Under the pieces are notes generated by a model. It made no database searches. It was not told where the DNA came from and was given only the letters and a program-made list of their open reading frames with translations. Positions 18,901 through 26,381 of a stretch of DNA of 64,000 bases are shown here, one piece after another. Position 1 is the stretch's first letter, and each line of letters opens with the position of its first letter. Source of the stretch: Lysinibacillus sp. 2017. Lineage in GTDB: Bacteria > Bacillota > Bacilli > Bacillales_A > Planococcaceae. The DNA lies in the NCBI RefSeq assembly GCF_003073375.1, contig NZ_CP029002.1:1226001-1290000 (forward strand), read 5' to 3'. Position numbers and translations under genes: made by a program.

Positions 18901-19078
18901 TGAAGGCGATGGAGCAAGTGATTCACCGTTTATATTTAATAGTAATAAGACGCAGGAATTTCTAAAGAACACAGATGTCATATGCGCAGAGCCAAACCCC
19001 GATTTTCTCTGGACAATGATTAAATATGGAATTGAAATGGGCTATTTTCCAAAGCCAAAGCTAGTAGGCGTTAGGTGA
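15932..19078 (+). CDS. NRPS-like adenylation-thiolation-reductase (A-T-R) enzyme
   Basis: About 1048 residues with three domains. Adenylation (about 45-545): IIYTSGSTGKPKG (A3), FDPSITETF (A4), VYGPTECTV (A5), YRTGDLVR (A7), the A10 lysine in ATGKIDRK. Thiolation (about 560-640): DNFFHSGGHSLK with the Ser that takes phosphopantetheine. Thioester reductase (about 670-1045): LLTGATGYLGSHVL, then YNQSKLKAE (YxxxK). There is no condensation domain. Such enzymes activate one acid, hold it as a thioester and release it reductively as an aldehyde or alcohol, as fungal Lys2 does. The Asp in FDPS fits an alpha-amino acid substrate. ATG 15932 has AAGGG eight bases upstream; TTG 15905 is an alternative. 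Confidence 0.9.
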   Translation: MTPDYNLKSNEKHLLPIDRTQLLTNEEKQLYLALNQTKASYEKEKTIPEMFYQSAAQFAERIALSFDGGVMTYRQLNERSNQIAHMLIENGLQKGDYVAILMERSKETILSLLGILKAGGVYVPIDPSYPKERCHYQLNDTSAPFILTKKEHTHLLDDLPLIDSNSRNVLILDGTETTFFKENINAHVASTDLAYIIYTSGSTGKPKGTMLRHDAVINLITEHQRIYQSTEQDVYSQFISYSFDPSITETFTAFFSGARLHMLTSIERVSIEAFADMIKREKVTAATVPNAFFTQLATHLPREYKNSLKSLKYLSVGGEALMPAILQKWQEKFGIHTEIVNVYGPTECTVLSSYYKVDKEVKDSQSSIPIGKPIANYEMYIVNTDGQLCPPNVIGELCIAGIGLADGYLNQPKITTEVFVPHLFSDDPKKRMYRTGDLVRLLPSGVIEFVGRKDSQIKVRGFRIELGEIEAVLSNHPSIQETVILAKKKADGNNSLFAFYTVTGGTQLKQDEIRGYLASNLPEYMVPERLIEMQEMPLSATGKIDRKQLAEIDVAVSFTSHYDAPENDIQLMLANAWEHVLGITRVGIHDNFFHSGGHSLKVLEILVQVKKHVPFLKIQDFFQYQTIAELDTYISNYQPEHNDTTKRTTDYVLKDLMEPNALPVDPTTKPLPMNTVLLTGATGYLGSHVLYELLNKTNVHVYCLIRQNSHGTLDEKLKESMQYYFGDAIVPIIDKQVTVIQGDLGKKALNLLVEDEHKLIEEIDAIIHCGADVRHFGAANHFHDVNIEGTRYLLELAKRKAGIHFHHVSTIGIPEELAASQWGHAQEYGDFDYDVTLENVYNQSKLKAENIVRNAGMEQIPVTIYRVGNLTCHSETGKFQRNMDDNAFYRMIKSMLYLGKTPEANWYVDFTPINYASQALVALARQPQSNGHIFHVCNPVPLRYLDFIEDIKEIGYELEIVSAEEYEKWLLHGDHPKELQDYLTLAIAQLEGDGASDSPFIFNSNKTQEFLKNTDVICAEPNPDFLWTMIKYGIEMGYFPKPKLVGVR

Positions 19079-19761
19079 TGCCGAATTCTGAGGCCATAAA
19101 AAGGGAAATCCACTTATTCGCTCTTCCTATTGGTCCTCAATTATTGCAATGGGAATGGCGTGCATTCTTAATAAAACTTCCACATGAAGAACAAAATAGG
19201 ATTCTGAAGTACAAGCATTGGCAGGACCGGCAGCGAGCATTGTTAGGGAGCGCACTAGTAAGATGGACAATCCGAACATTTACAAATCTTCAACATATAC
19301 AAATTGCTCGTGATAAAACTGGCCGCCCATATCTTGTTGGCGAAAATCATTGGAAGGGCGATTTTAATCTTTCACATTCTGGTGAGTGGATCGTTATGGC
19401 TATGACCAATGATGGCCATGTTGGGGTTGATGTTGAAAAAATTGCTCATTTTAATGAAGAGGTAATGGCTTATGTTATGTCAGAGGCAGAAATTAATTTG
19501 ATCAATGAAAAGTCTAAGCAAAACCGAATAAACTCGTTTTATGAGCTATGGACAAAGAAGGAGGCTATTTATAAAACGGGGCTATTTTCAGATGTAATCG
19601 CCAAGTCATTGGATACGGTAGAATTGACAAGTAAGCATAAAGACGTTCATACACAATTGTTTTATGTTGACTCGGAACACCCTATTTCTGTATGTTGGGA
19701 CAAAGTGCTACCAGCAGTTACACCATTAATAATCTTGAACAGAAATCAGCTCGTATATTAA
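19078..19761 (+). CDS. Sfp-type 4'-phosphopantetheinyl transferase
   Basis: About 227 residues. The family motifs are clear: GVDVEKI (Mg-binding Asp and Glu) and FYELWTKKEAIYKTG (WxxKEA), plus FNLSHSGEW. It transfers phosphopantetheine from CoA to the serine of carrier domains. The start overlaps the upstream stop as TGATG (a GTG at 19075 is also possible), so it is translationally coupled to the A-T-R gene and probably activates that enzyme's thiolation domain. This mirrors the Lys2/Lys5 pairing. Confidence 0.92.
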   Translation: MPNSEAIKREIHLFALPIGPQLLQWEWRAFLIKLPHEEQNRILKYKHWQDRQRALLGSALVRWTIRTFTNLQHIQIARDKTGRPYLVGENHWKGDFNLSHSGEWIVMAMTNDGHVGVDVEKIAHFNEEVMAYVMSEAEINLINEKSKQNRINSFYELWTKKEAIYKTGLFSDVIAKSLDTVELTSKHKDVHTQLFYVDSEHPISVCWDKVLPAVTPLIILNRNQLVY

Positions 19762-19823
19762 GTGGCTTAATTAGACAGTAGAAAACTGACATTAAAATAG
19801 CGCACCTTTGTAGTATAAACGAC

Positions 19824-19866
19824 AAAAAGCCACCTATCTGAAAGTTTTTCGAATAGGTGGCTTTTC
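19824..19866. terminator. bidirectional rho-independent terminator
   Basis: AAAAAGCCACCTAT pairs with ATAGGTGGCTTTT; it lies between the convergent PPTase and CoA-transferase genes. Confidence 0.9.
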
Positions 19867-19876
19867 GACTTTAGAG

Positions 19877-20512
19877 TTATTGTAATTTATTCACAAATTC
19901 AGCTTCTGTTTTTTCAGTTACTTCTTCAAGTGTGATGCCTTCTTGTAGTTTTACTAGGTTCATTTCACCATTTTGAAAATCAAATACGGCTAAATCAGTG
20001 ATAAGACGATGAACAACACCGCGCCCTGTTAATGGAAGGATGCATTCTTTTTTGACCTTTGATTCGCCGTATTTATTTGTGTGTTCCATAATGACGATTA
20101 CTTTCTTTGCACCTACGACTAGATCCATAGCACCGCCCATGCCTTTAACTACTTTTCCTGGAATCATCCAGTTGGCAAGATCGCCTGCTTGTGAAACCTC
20201 CATACCGCCTAGAATGGCTAGGTCTATATGGCCTCCACGGATCATGGCAAAGCTACTAGCACTATCGAAGTAAGCAGCGCCTGGTCTGGCTGTTACAGTT
20301 TCCTTACCTGCATTTATGAGATCTGCGTCCACTTCTTCTGCTGTAGGGTAGGGGCCAATACCAAGTAGGCCGTTTTCAGATTGTAAAAAGACGTCGATGT
20401 CTGCAGGAATTTCGTTGGCAATGAGAGTTGGTAAGCCGATTCCTAAGTTCACGTACATGCCGTCCTCAATTTCTTGAACAGCAGTTTTGATAATCTTTTT
20501 GCGTGCATCCAT
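19877..20512 (-). CDS. scoB: 3-oxoacid CoA-transferase subunit B
   Basis: A 211-residue beta subunit. The catalytic glutamate region is [12 protein letters not shown], and [11 protein letters not shown] and [14 protein letters not shown] are typical of the SCOT/AtoA family. With subunit A it moves CoA from succinyl-CoA (or acetyl-CoA) to acetoacetate, giving acetoacetyl-CoA. The start overlaps the end of the A subunit gene (TAATG). Placed beside HMG-CoA reductase and lyase genes, it would activate the acetoacetate those enzymes release. Succinyl versus acetyl donor cannot be told from sequence here; atoA is the alternative name. Confidence 0.9.
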   Translation of the reverse strand: MDARKKIIKTAVQEIEDGMYVNLGIGLPTLIANEIPADIDVFLQSENGLLGIGPYPTAEEVDADLINAGKETVTARPGAAYFDSASSFAMIRGGHIDLAILGGMEVSQAGDLANWMIPGKVVKGMGGAMDLVVGAKKVIVIMEHTNKYGESKVKKECILPLTGRGVVHRLITDLAVFDFQNGEMNLVKLQEGITLEEVTEKTEAEFVNKLQ

Positions 20513-21210
20513 TAGTTTTCCCCCCTTAGCATTATGCGTTCAATACGTTTTTCAAAATGAGGGCTATGAATAATTCGTTGAACATAAACGCCCGGTAAGT
20601 GAATTTCATCTGGATCTAGTTCACCGATTTCGACCAGCTCTTCAACTTCGACAATTGTAATTTTCCCAGCAGTAGCTACAAGTGGGTTGAAATTACGAGA
20701 GGTTTTACGAAACAGTAAGTTGCCTGATGGATCGGCTTTCCAGGCTTTTACAAGAGCAAAGTCACCTTGAATGGCCTTTTCAAGGATATATGTTTTTCCA
20801 TCAAATTCTTTTGTTTCTTTTCCTTCTGCGACGAGCGTTCCGACCCCTGTGGCTGTATAAAAGCCTGGAATACCGGCACCTCCTGCGCGGAGTCTTTCAG
20901 CTAATGTGCCTTGAGGTGTTAGTTCAACATCTAATTCACCAGATAAAAATTGTTGCTCAAATGTTTTATTTTCGCCTACGTAGGAAGCAATCATCTTCTT
21001 GATTTGACGATTTTTTAGTAGTAAACCGAGACCGAAATCATCGACGCCACAGTTATTGCTAACAACGGTTAAGTCCTTTGTATTTTTTGCTTGAATGGCA
21101 GCAATTAAGTGATCGGGAATACCACAAAGACCAAATCCACCTACTAATAATGTTGCACCATCTTTAATATCTTCAACAGCCTTATCAAAGGATTCAAAAA
21201 CTTTATTCAT
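20512..21210 (-). CDS. scoA: 3-oxoacid CoA-transferase subunit A
   Basis: A 232-residue alpha subunit with the CoA-binding loop [13 protein letters not shown] and the family block [23 protein letters not shown] is eight bases before the ATG. It is the first gene of a two-gene minus-strand operon, followed by subunit B, and lies downstream of the LysR gene on the same strand. The pair converts acetoacetate to acetoacetyl-CoA for thiolysis. Confidence 0.92.
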   Translation of the reverse strand: MNKVFESFDKAVEDIKDGATLLVGGFGLCGIPDHLIAAIQAKNTKDLTVVSNNCGVDDFGLGLLLKNRQIKKMIASYVGENKTFEQQFLSGELDVELTPQGTLAERLRAGGAGIPGFYTATGVGTLVAEGKETKEFDGKTYILEKAIQGDFALVKAWKADPSGNLLFRKTSRNFNPLVATAGKITIVEVEELVEIGELDPDEIHLPGVYVQRIIHSPHFEKRIERIMLRGEN

Positions 21211-21387
21211 AAAAATAGCCTCCTATAGTTGTTCACACTGACTCAATATCTAGAAATATCCATTTTGGAAAATCCTAAGCTATATGTAATACTTCTATTT
21301 TCGCTCCTTATTTAATTAGGATTCTATCTTATGTATAAAAATCAGTAAAACGAATAAAGAGACTTCTAATTATTCCAAAACGGAATA

Positions 21388-22272
21388 TTAAGGCTTAAAG
21401 GAATCGATATTTTTAATGAAGCTCTGAAGCGCAAATGATTTATAGGAATCTTTTAGAGTAATGAAAACTAATGACCATAACAGTGGTTTTCCTTTTATTT
21501 TGATTAATTTTATTCTTTTATTGACGTTTTTGGTATAGATAGATTTAGGTAGTAAGGTCACGGCGTTATGAGAGGCAGTAAGCTCCAATATTAAATCCCA
21601 TTGAGAGCTTTTGTACAAAATATTAGGGAAGAAACCATGTGCTTTGCAGGTATTAATAATATAGTCATGCAAAGTAAATTCCTCGGGAAATATAATGAAT
21701 TTTTCATTCTTTAATTCTGAAATAGAAATCTCTGTACGATTTGCAAGTGGATGATCCTCGTTTAAAAATATATAAAACTCATCTTCAATAAATGGATAAA
21801 TATCATAATTATCTTTTGTTAATTGTGTTTTTACAATCAATGCAATATCAACTTTTCCATCTGTAACAATTCGCTCTAACTTTTTTGCACCATTTTCGAT
21901 CAGCTCGATTTTAATATTGCCATGTGATTCATAAAATTCTTTCGCAATTTTAGGGAAAAAGAGTGTACCGATTAATTGTGGAATACCTAATAAAATACTT
22001 CCGTATTCACCATTTTTCGTTTGATTAATAGAGAGATTCAAATCATTGACGGAATTAATAATTTCACGGCCTTGTTGATAAACGATCTTGCCGATATCCG
22101 ATAAATGTAAATTATTTTTAATCCGAACGATCAGCTGGCTTCCGAAATGTATCTCCAAACGTTTCACACTTTTACTTAAAGATGATTGAGTAACATACAT
22201 TTCTTCTGCAGCCTTCGTAAAACTTCCCTGGTCTACAACTTTAATAAAATTTTTCAAATCCCTTATTTCCAA
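21388..22272 (-). CDS. LysR-family transcriptional regulator
   Basis: About 294 residues. The N-terminal winged helix reads MEIRDLKNFIKVVDQGSFTKAAEEMYVTQSSLSKSVKRLE, the standard LysR start, followed by a two-lobe ligand domain (SILLGIPQLIGTLFFPKIAKEF). A TTG at 22270-22272 after AAGGGG gives this N-terminus; the ATG at 22296 adds eight unlikely residues. It sits between scoAB and the mevalonate genes, and a strong inverted repeat lies just upstream. It likely controls one or both operons in response to mevalonate or a product; this is inference. Confidence 0.88.
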   Translation of the reverse strand: MEIRDLKNFIKVVDQGSFTKAAEEMYVTQSSLSKSVKRLEIHFGSQLIVRIKNNLHLSDIGKIVYQQGREIINSVNDLNLSINQTKNGEYGSILLGIPQLIGTLFFPKIAKEFYESHGNIKIELIENGAKKLERIVTDGKVDIALIVKTQLTKDNYDIYPFIEDEFYIFLNEDHPLANRTEISISELKNEKFIIFPEEFTLHDYIINTCKAHGFFPNILYKSSQWDLILELTASHNAVTLLPKSIYTKNVNKRIKLIKIKGKPLLWSLVFITLKDSYKSFALQSFIKNIDSFKP

Positions 22273-22296
22273 AATAACTAACCCCTTCACGTTCAA

Positions 22297-22329
22297 ATAT
22301 AACTAATTATTATAAATTATTAGTTATAT
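22297..22329. promoter_or_regulatory. inverted repeat, candidate LysR operator
   Basis: ATATAACTAAT and its exact reverse complement ATTAGTTATAT, 11-base arms separated by 11 bases, 25 bases upstream of the LysR start. Its position suits autoregulation and control of the divergent operon. Confidence 0.5.
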
Positions 22330-22520
22330 AGTGTACGATATCATATTTGGGAGGGAAAGATTTTATTAAAATCTAAAGACTTGAGCACAGGATTAAGCCG
22401 ATGAAGAGATATACGCGTAGTTTTCAACAAAATTGCATTAGAAACATATGGGATTGACGGATACAGCACATTCATACTATAGGGTAAACAAGGGTGATTA
22501 TTTCCTAGAGAAGACAAAAT

Positions 22521-22575
22521 TTTTTTATAGAAAATATTGATTCTATAAAACGTTTTACTATTTCTCTATAAAAAA
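22521..22575. promoter_or_regulatory. AT-rich imperfect palindromic region before the XRE gene
   Basis: TTTTTTATAGAAA and TTTCTCTATAAAAAA face each other with a TTCTATAAAA element between them, about 50 bases before the XRE-cupin start. Possible operator and promoter for that gene; no firm -35/-10 call. Confidence 0.35.
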
Positions 22576-22622
22576 ATACAATAGCAGTAAGTGAAAAATA
22601 CGAAAAGGTCGTGTTAATCTAA

Positions 22623-23171
22623 ATGAATTTAGTAGAAGTAGGTTCAAAAATTAAGCAAATGCGCAAAAAATCGAAAATGTCTCAGTTGGAACTAGCAGAT
22701 TTAATCGGGCTAACTAAAAGTCATATTTCCAAAATTGAAAACGCTAAAGCAACGCCAAGTCTCGCTACATTATCCAAAATTGCAGGGATCTTCCATGTTC
22801 CAATGGCATGGTTTGTTATACAGGAAGAATTCGATGGTATTTCAATCGTCTCTAAAAAACAACGTGCTGAAACTGTCGAAACAAATGAACTTGGCTATCA
22901 ATATGAACTATTAGCAAATAAATCTTATATGAGTAATATTAATCCTTCGATCGTAACTGTTCATAATGGGGCAGAAAACTTAACTCCCTATCTACATGAT
23001 AATGATGAATTTATTTATGTGATTACAGGAAGCATACTTTTGAAGTACGATAATAAACTATATACATTGGATAAAGGCGATTCTGCGTACTTTTCTGGTA
23101 AAAAGGAACATATTTTCATCAATAATTCTCCCGAAAATTCAAAAGTACTTACAATATACGTAGATGAATAA
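22623..23171 (+). CDS. XRE-family regulator with C-terminal cupin domain
   Basis: A 182-residue protein. Residues 7-62 are a helix-turn-helix of the Cro/C1 type (IKQMRKKSKMSQLELADLIGLTKSHISKIENAKATPSL). Residues 110-180 form a single cupin (LHDNDEFIYVITGSILLKYDNKLYTLDKGDSAYFSGKKEH). This two-domain class often senses a small molecule and controls neighbouring catabolic genes. It directly precedes the HMG-CoA reductase operon on the same strand, with a hairpin between. No strong ribosome site is seen at the annotated ATG, so the start is less certain. Confidence 0.87.
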   Translation: MNLVEVGSKIKQMRKKSKMSQLELADLIGLTKSHISKIENAKATPSLATLSKIAGIFHVPMAWFVIQEEFDGISIVSKKQRAETVETNELGYQYELLANKSYMSNINPSIVTVHNGAENLTPYLHDNDEFIYVITGSILLKYDNKLYTLDKGDSAYFSGKKEHIFINNSPENSKVLTIYVDE

Positions 23172-23247
23172 TTTATCTAGTTAAAACAAAAATATTATCG
23201 AAAATACAATATTTCTATTTACATATAAATAATTCTACTTTATATTA

Positions 23248-23289
23248 GTGTAATACCATTCAACTAAGTTGAATGGAATTACACTTTTT
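23248..23289 (+). terminator. long hairpin with T-run: terminator or attenuator before the mevalonate operon
   Basis: Two 18-base arms (GTGTAATACCATTCAACT and its near-exact complement) with one mismatch and almost no loop, followed by TTTTT. It lies 76 bases after the XRE-cupin stop and 22 bases before the HMG-CoA reductase start. It could end XRE transcripts or regulate read-through into the operon. Confidence 0.75.
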
Positions 23290-23310
23290 GAATTTAATGG
23301 GGGAATACAA

Positions 23311-24567
23311 ATGACATCACGTGTTAAAGGCTTCTATCTACTATCGGTTGAGGAACGCTTACAACTTATTGCAGAAAAATCAAACTTATCAACAGAGGAA
23401 ATAGCTTCTTTAGGAAGCGGTATTTCTTTAGAACTTGCCAATTCTATGGTAGAAAATGTTATCGGACAAATTTCTATTCCATTAGGTGTAGCAGCAAACT
23501 TCAAAGTAAATGGTAAAGACGTATTCATTCCAATGGCTACAGAAGAACCATCCGTTATTGCTGCTGCTAGTAATGCTGCGCGTGCGGCTTATGATTTGGG
23601 AGGGATTTTTACTTCAAGCTCAGGGACTGTCATGCGTGGTCAAATCCAAATTTTAAATATTGAAGATCCTCACGCAGCCAGAGCTAAAATTTTCGAACAT
23701 AAAAATGAAATTATAGAACATTGCAATGAAAAAGATCCAACTTTAGTCCGCTTAGGTGGGGGTGTTAAAGATATCGAAGTGCATCTTATCGAAACGGCTA
23801 AAGAAACAATGGTCGTTATACATTTAATCGTTGATACAAAAGACGCTATGGGGGCAAATGCTGTTAACACGATGGCAGAATCAGTTTCTCCATTAATCGA
23901 GCGTATTACAGACGGAAAAGTAGTACTACGAATTATTTCGAACCTTGCAGATAAACGTATTATAAGAGCTCGTGGCGAATTTTCAGTTGAAATGTTAGGC
24001 GGTATTGAGGTCGCTAAAAATATCGTGAGTGCATATGAATTTGCAGATGCTGATCCATATCGTGCAGCTACACATAATAAAGGTGTCATGAATGGTATTA
24101 CGGCAGCTGTATTAGCTTCAGGTAACGATACACGTGCTGTTGAAGCTGGTGCCCACGCATATGCTTCGCAATCTGGTAGATATCGTTCCCTAACAACATG
24201 GGAAATTAATAAAGCGGGTAATCTTGTAGGGACATTAGAACTACCAATGGCTGTAGGAATTATCGGTGGTGCAACAAAGACACATCCTGTAGCAAAAACA
24301 GCATTAAAAATTATGGGTGTACAAACAGCTGAAGAACTTGCAAGTAACATTGCTGCTGTTGGCCTAGTTGAAAACTTAGCAAGCTTACGTGCACTATCTG
24401 CTGAAGGTATTCAATCAGGACATATGCGTCTTCACGCAAAAAATCTTGCTGTAATGGCTGGTGCAACAGCTGAATTAATAGACCAGGTTGTTCAACAAGC
24501 TGTAGAAGAAAAAGACTTCCGCTACGATCGTATTTTAGAAATTACGAACGCTTTAAGAGGTGAATAA
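23311..24567 (+). CDS. mvaA: class II (degradative-type) hydroxymethylglutaryl-CoA reductase
   Basis: About 418 residues, close to the 428 of Pseudomonas mevalonii HMG-CoA reductase. The four class II catalytic residues are all in place: Glu in ATEEPSVIAAAS, Lys in THNKGVMNGI, Asp in GNDTRAVEAGAH, His in GHMRLHAKNLA; the cofactor loop DAMGANAVNTMAE is also conserved. In the degradative direction it oxidises mevalonate plus CoA to HMG-CoA with NAD. Class II enzymes can also be biosynthetic in cocci, but the lyase and CoA transferase here point to degradation. ATG 23311 follows GGGGG; the longer frame starts inside the hairpin. First gene of a four-gene operon. Confidence 0.93.
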   Translation: MTSRVKGFYLLSVEERLQLIAEKSNLSTEEIASLGSGISLELANSMVENVIGQISIPLGVAANFKVNGKDVFIPMATEEPSVIAAASNAARAAYDLGGIFTSSSGTVMRGQIQILNIEDPHAARAKIFEHKNEIIEHCNEKDPTLVRLGGGVKDIEVHLIETAKETMVVIHLIVDTKDAMGANAVNTMAESVSPLIERITDGKVVLRIISNLADKRIIRARGEFSVEMLGGIEVAKNIVSAYEFADADPYRAATHNKGVMNGITAAVLASGNDTRAVEAGAHAYASQSGRYRSLTTWEINKAGNLVGTLELPMAVGIIGGATKTHPVAKTALKIMGVQTAEELASNIAAVGLVENLASLRALSAEGIQSGHMRLHAKNLAVMAGATAELIDQVVQQAVEEKDFRYDRILEITNALRGE

Positions 24568-24568
24568 A

Positions 24569-25009
24569 ATGGCGCATTCGCAAAGTAATAAAAACAATGA
24601 ACCTAAAGAAAAAAAATTCATTGAAATTCTTGGTGATACAGTTTCTAGTAATCAACTTATTATTTCGATTATTTTAAGTGTCACTGCTAGCCTTTTAGGT
24701 TATGAGTTTGGGCAATGGCTATTCCCTAAATTTGCCGAGGCGAATATGGTCAATTCTTACTCTCTGCTAACAGGTATTGCTGCTATATTAATTATTGTCG
24801 CAATTAATACAACGCTATTCAGACCAAAACGAATACTTCTAGATGATCAATCATCCGCTACTTCAATGAGAGAAGCTTATGAAGATTTAAAATTAGATAT
24901 CGATGAAGAGATTCGCTTAATTCAGGAAGATGCTGTAACGAGAAAAGAACTTGAAGAATTAGGTGTACTAGCAAACATAGAAAGCATGAAAGGAGCAGAT
25001 AAGAAATGA
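24569..25009 (+). CDS. small membrane protein, probable partner of the TctA-like permease
   Basis: About 146 residues. Two membrane helices (about 26-48 and 61-82) are followed by a charged helical tail (SMREAYEDLKLDIDEEIRLIQEDAVTRKELEEL). It starts one base after the reductase stop, with GAGGTG six bases before the ATG, and its stop overlaps the next start (ATGA). It holds the position of TctB in tripartite tricarboxylate transporters, but TctB has four helices and no such tail, so I regard it as an unassigned subunit. Confidence 0.75.
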   Translation: MAHSQSNKNNEPKEKKFIEILGDTVSSNQLIISIILSVTASLLGYEFGQWLFPKFAEANMVNSYSLLTGIAAILIIVAINTTLFRPKRILLDDQSSATSMREAYEDLKLDIDEEIRLIQEDAVTRKELEELGVLANIESMKGADKK

Positions 25010-26361
25010 GTATTTATTTAGTAGCCATGCTCTTTGCACTATTGGGAGCTATCATTTTCACGATTATCGGCCTTATCTCGGGTACAGATGAAACAGCAAT
25101 CATGGTGCCTATTACATTACTAGTCATTTTATTAGGTGCTCCTCCTGAAGGTGTATTTGCCTTCTTCATGGCAGCTGTACTAGCAAAACATTTAACACAT
25201 GCTATTCCAACAGCACTTTTAGGTATTCCTGGAGATACGACTGCTGTACCATTAATCGATCATGCTAACACATTACGTCGCATGGGAATGCCACATGTTG
25301 CCTTACGAAAAATGATTTCTGGTGGTATTCTTGGTGCATTTATCGCTTTACCGACATCAATTCTTTTAGGAAGCTTTTTAGGGCAGTTTGCAGATTTCTT
25401 TAAATCATCATCAGGTATTATTTTCACACTTGCTGCCATTTTAATCGCCTTCTTCTCTAAAGGGAAATGGGCAAGTCTTTTAATCATTATTCCTTTTGCA
25501 TTTTTCATCAAATCTTTAGATTTTATGAGCTTTTCATTACTTGAAAAACACTTATCTATCACATTCTTTTTAGGGATTGCAATCGGTCCAATGTTTAGTA
25601 ATATTTTAATGGCTACTTCGCCAATTGCTAAACATGAGTTAATCAGAAATAAACCGAATGAATATAATCTTGCACCCGAAACAAAAGCATGGAAGGGCTT
25701 TTTCCCTAATCCATTCAAAATTCTATCAAAAGAGCAATCTATCTTTACAGCTATCACAACATTTATCTCATCTTTAACGTTTGTATTCAGCCCAGTAGGT
25801 ATGACATCTTTAATGGGTGAAATTGTCGGCTCTAGAACAAAAGGTGCTTACAAAAAGTCTACAACTAGCTTAACCGTTATGAATGGTGTTACTGAATCTA
25901 CTTATATCGCAGAAGTAATCATTCCATTAATTGCATTCGGTATTCCCTTAAGCCCTGTTGCACTCGGTCCTGCTTCACCATTATTTAATGCGCCACCTGT
26001 ATTTAGTGTTGATCCAATCAATAACTTACATACAATGTTGTCGACATGGGACTTCTTTATATTCGGTTTAATTGGACTAGGTATTAGTGCATTAATCGCT
26101 TATCCATTTTCGATGAACTATGCACGTAAAGCTTCAGTTTTAGTATTAAAATATATTAGCCAAGAAGCAATCGTTGCTATGTTTATTGGTCTTGCCTTCC
26201 TACTTGCTTATAATGAAGCACAATTATTAGGTGTTGTATTAACATTTACTGTTGCTACTGTAGGGGGACTACTGAACCGTATTTTAGGTGTTGGTGCTGG
26301 CGTACAATTCATGGTATTCTATGCTTCAAGCTGGATAATGCTAAAATTATTCGGAATTTAA
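25006..26361 (+). CDS. TctA-like permease, candidate mevalonate transporter
   Basis: A 451-residue polytopic protein (about 10-12 helices). HAIPTALLGIPGDTTAVPLIDHANTLRRMG and the mirrored second-half block ESTYIAEVIIPLIAFGIPLSPVALGPASPLF correspond to the paired Gly/Pro-rich motifs of the TctA family (tripartite tricarboxylate carriers). No TctC-type binding protein is encoded nearby. Because it sits between HMG-CoA reductase and lyase in one tight operon, the natural substrate is inferred to be mevalonate. Known mevalonate uptake in pseudomonads uses other carriers, so this would be a new assignment. Confidence 0.8.
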   Translation: MSIYLVAMLFALLGAIIFTIIGLISGTDETAIMVPITLLVILLGAPPEGVFAFFMAAVLAKHLTHAIPTALLGIPGDTTAVPLIDHANTLRRMGMPHVALRKMISGGILGAFIALPTSILLGSFLGQFADFFKSSSGIIFTLAAILIAFFSKGKWASLLIIIPFAFFIKSLDFMSFSLLEKHLSITFFLGIAIGPMFSNILMATSPIAKHELIRNKPNEYNLAPETKAWKGFFPNPFKILSKEQSIFTAITTFISSLTFVFSPVGMTSLMGEIVGSRTKGAYKKSTTSLTVMNGVTESTYIAEVIIPLIAFGIPLSPVALGPASPLFNAPPVFSVDPINNLHTMLSTWDFFIFGLIGLGISALIAYPFSMNYARKASVLVLKYISQEAIVAMFIGLAFLLAYNEAQLLGVVLTFTVATVGGLLNRILGVGAGVQFMVFYASSWIMLKLFGI

Positions 26362-26381
26362 TGTAAGGATGTGTAGCACAT

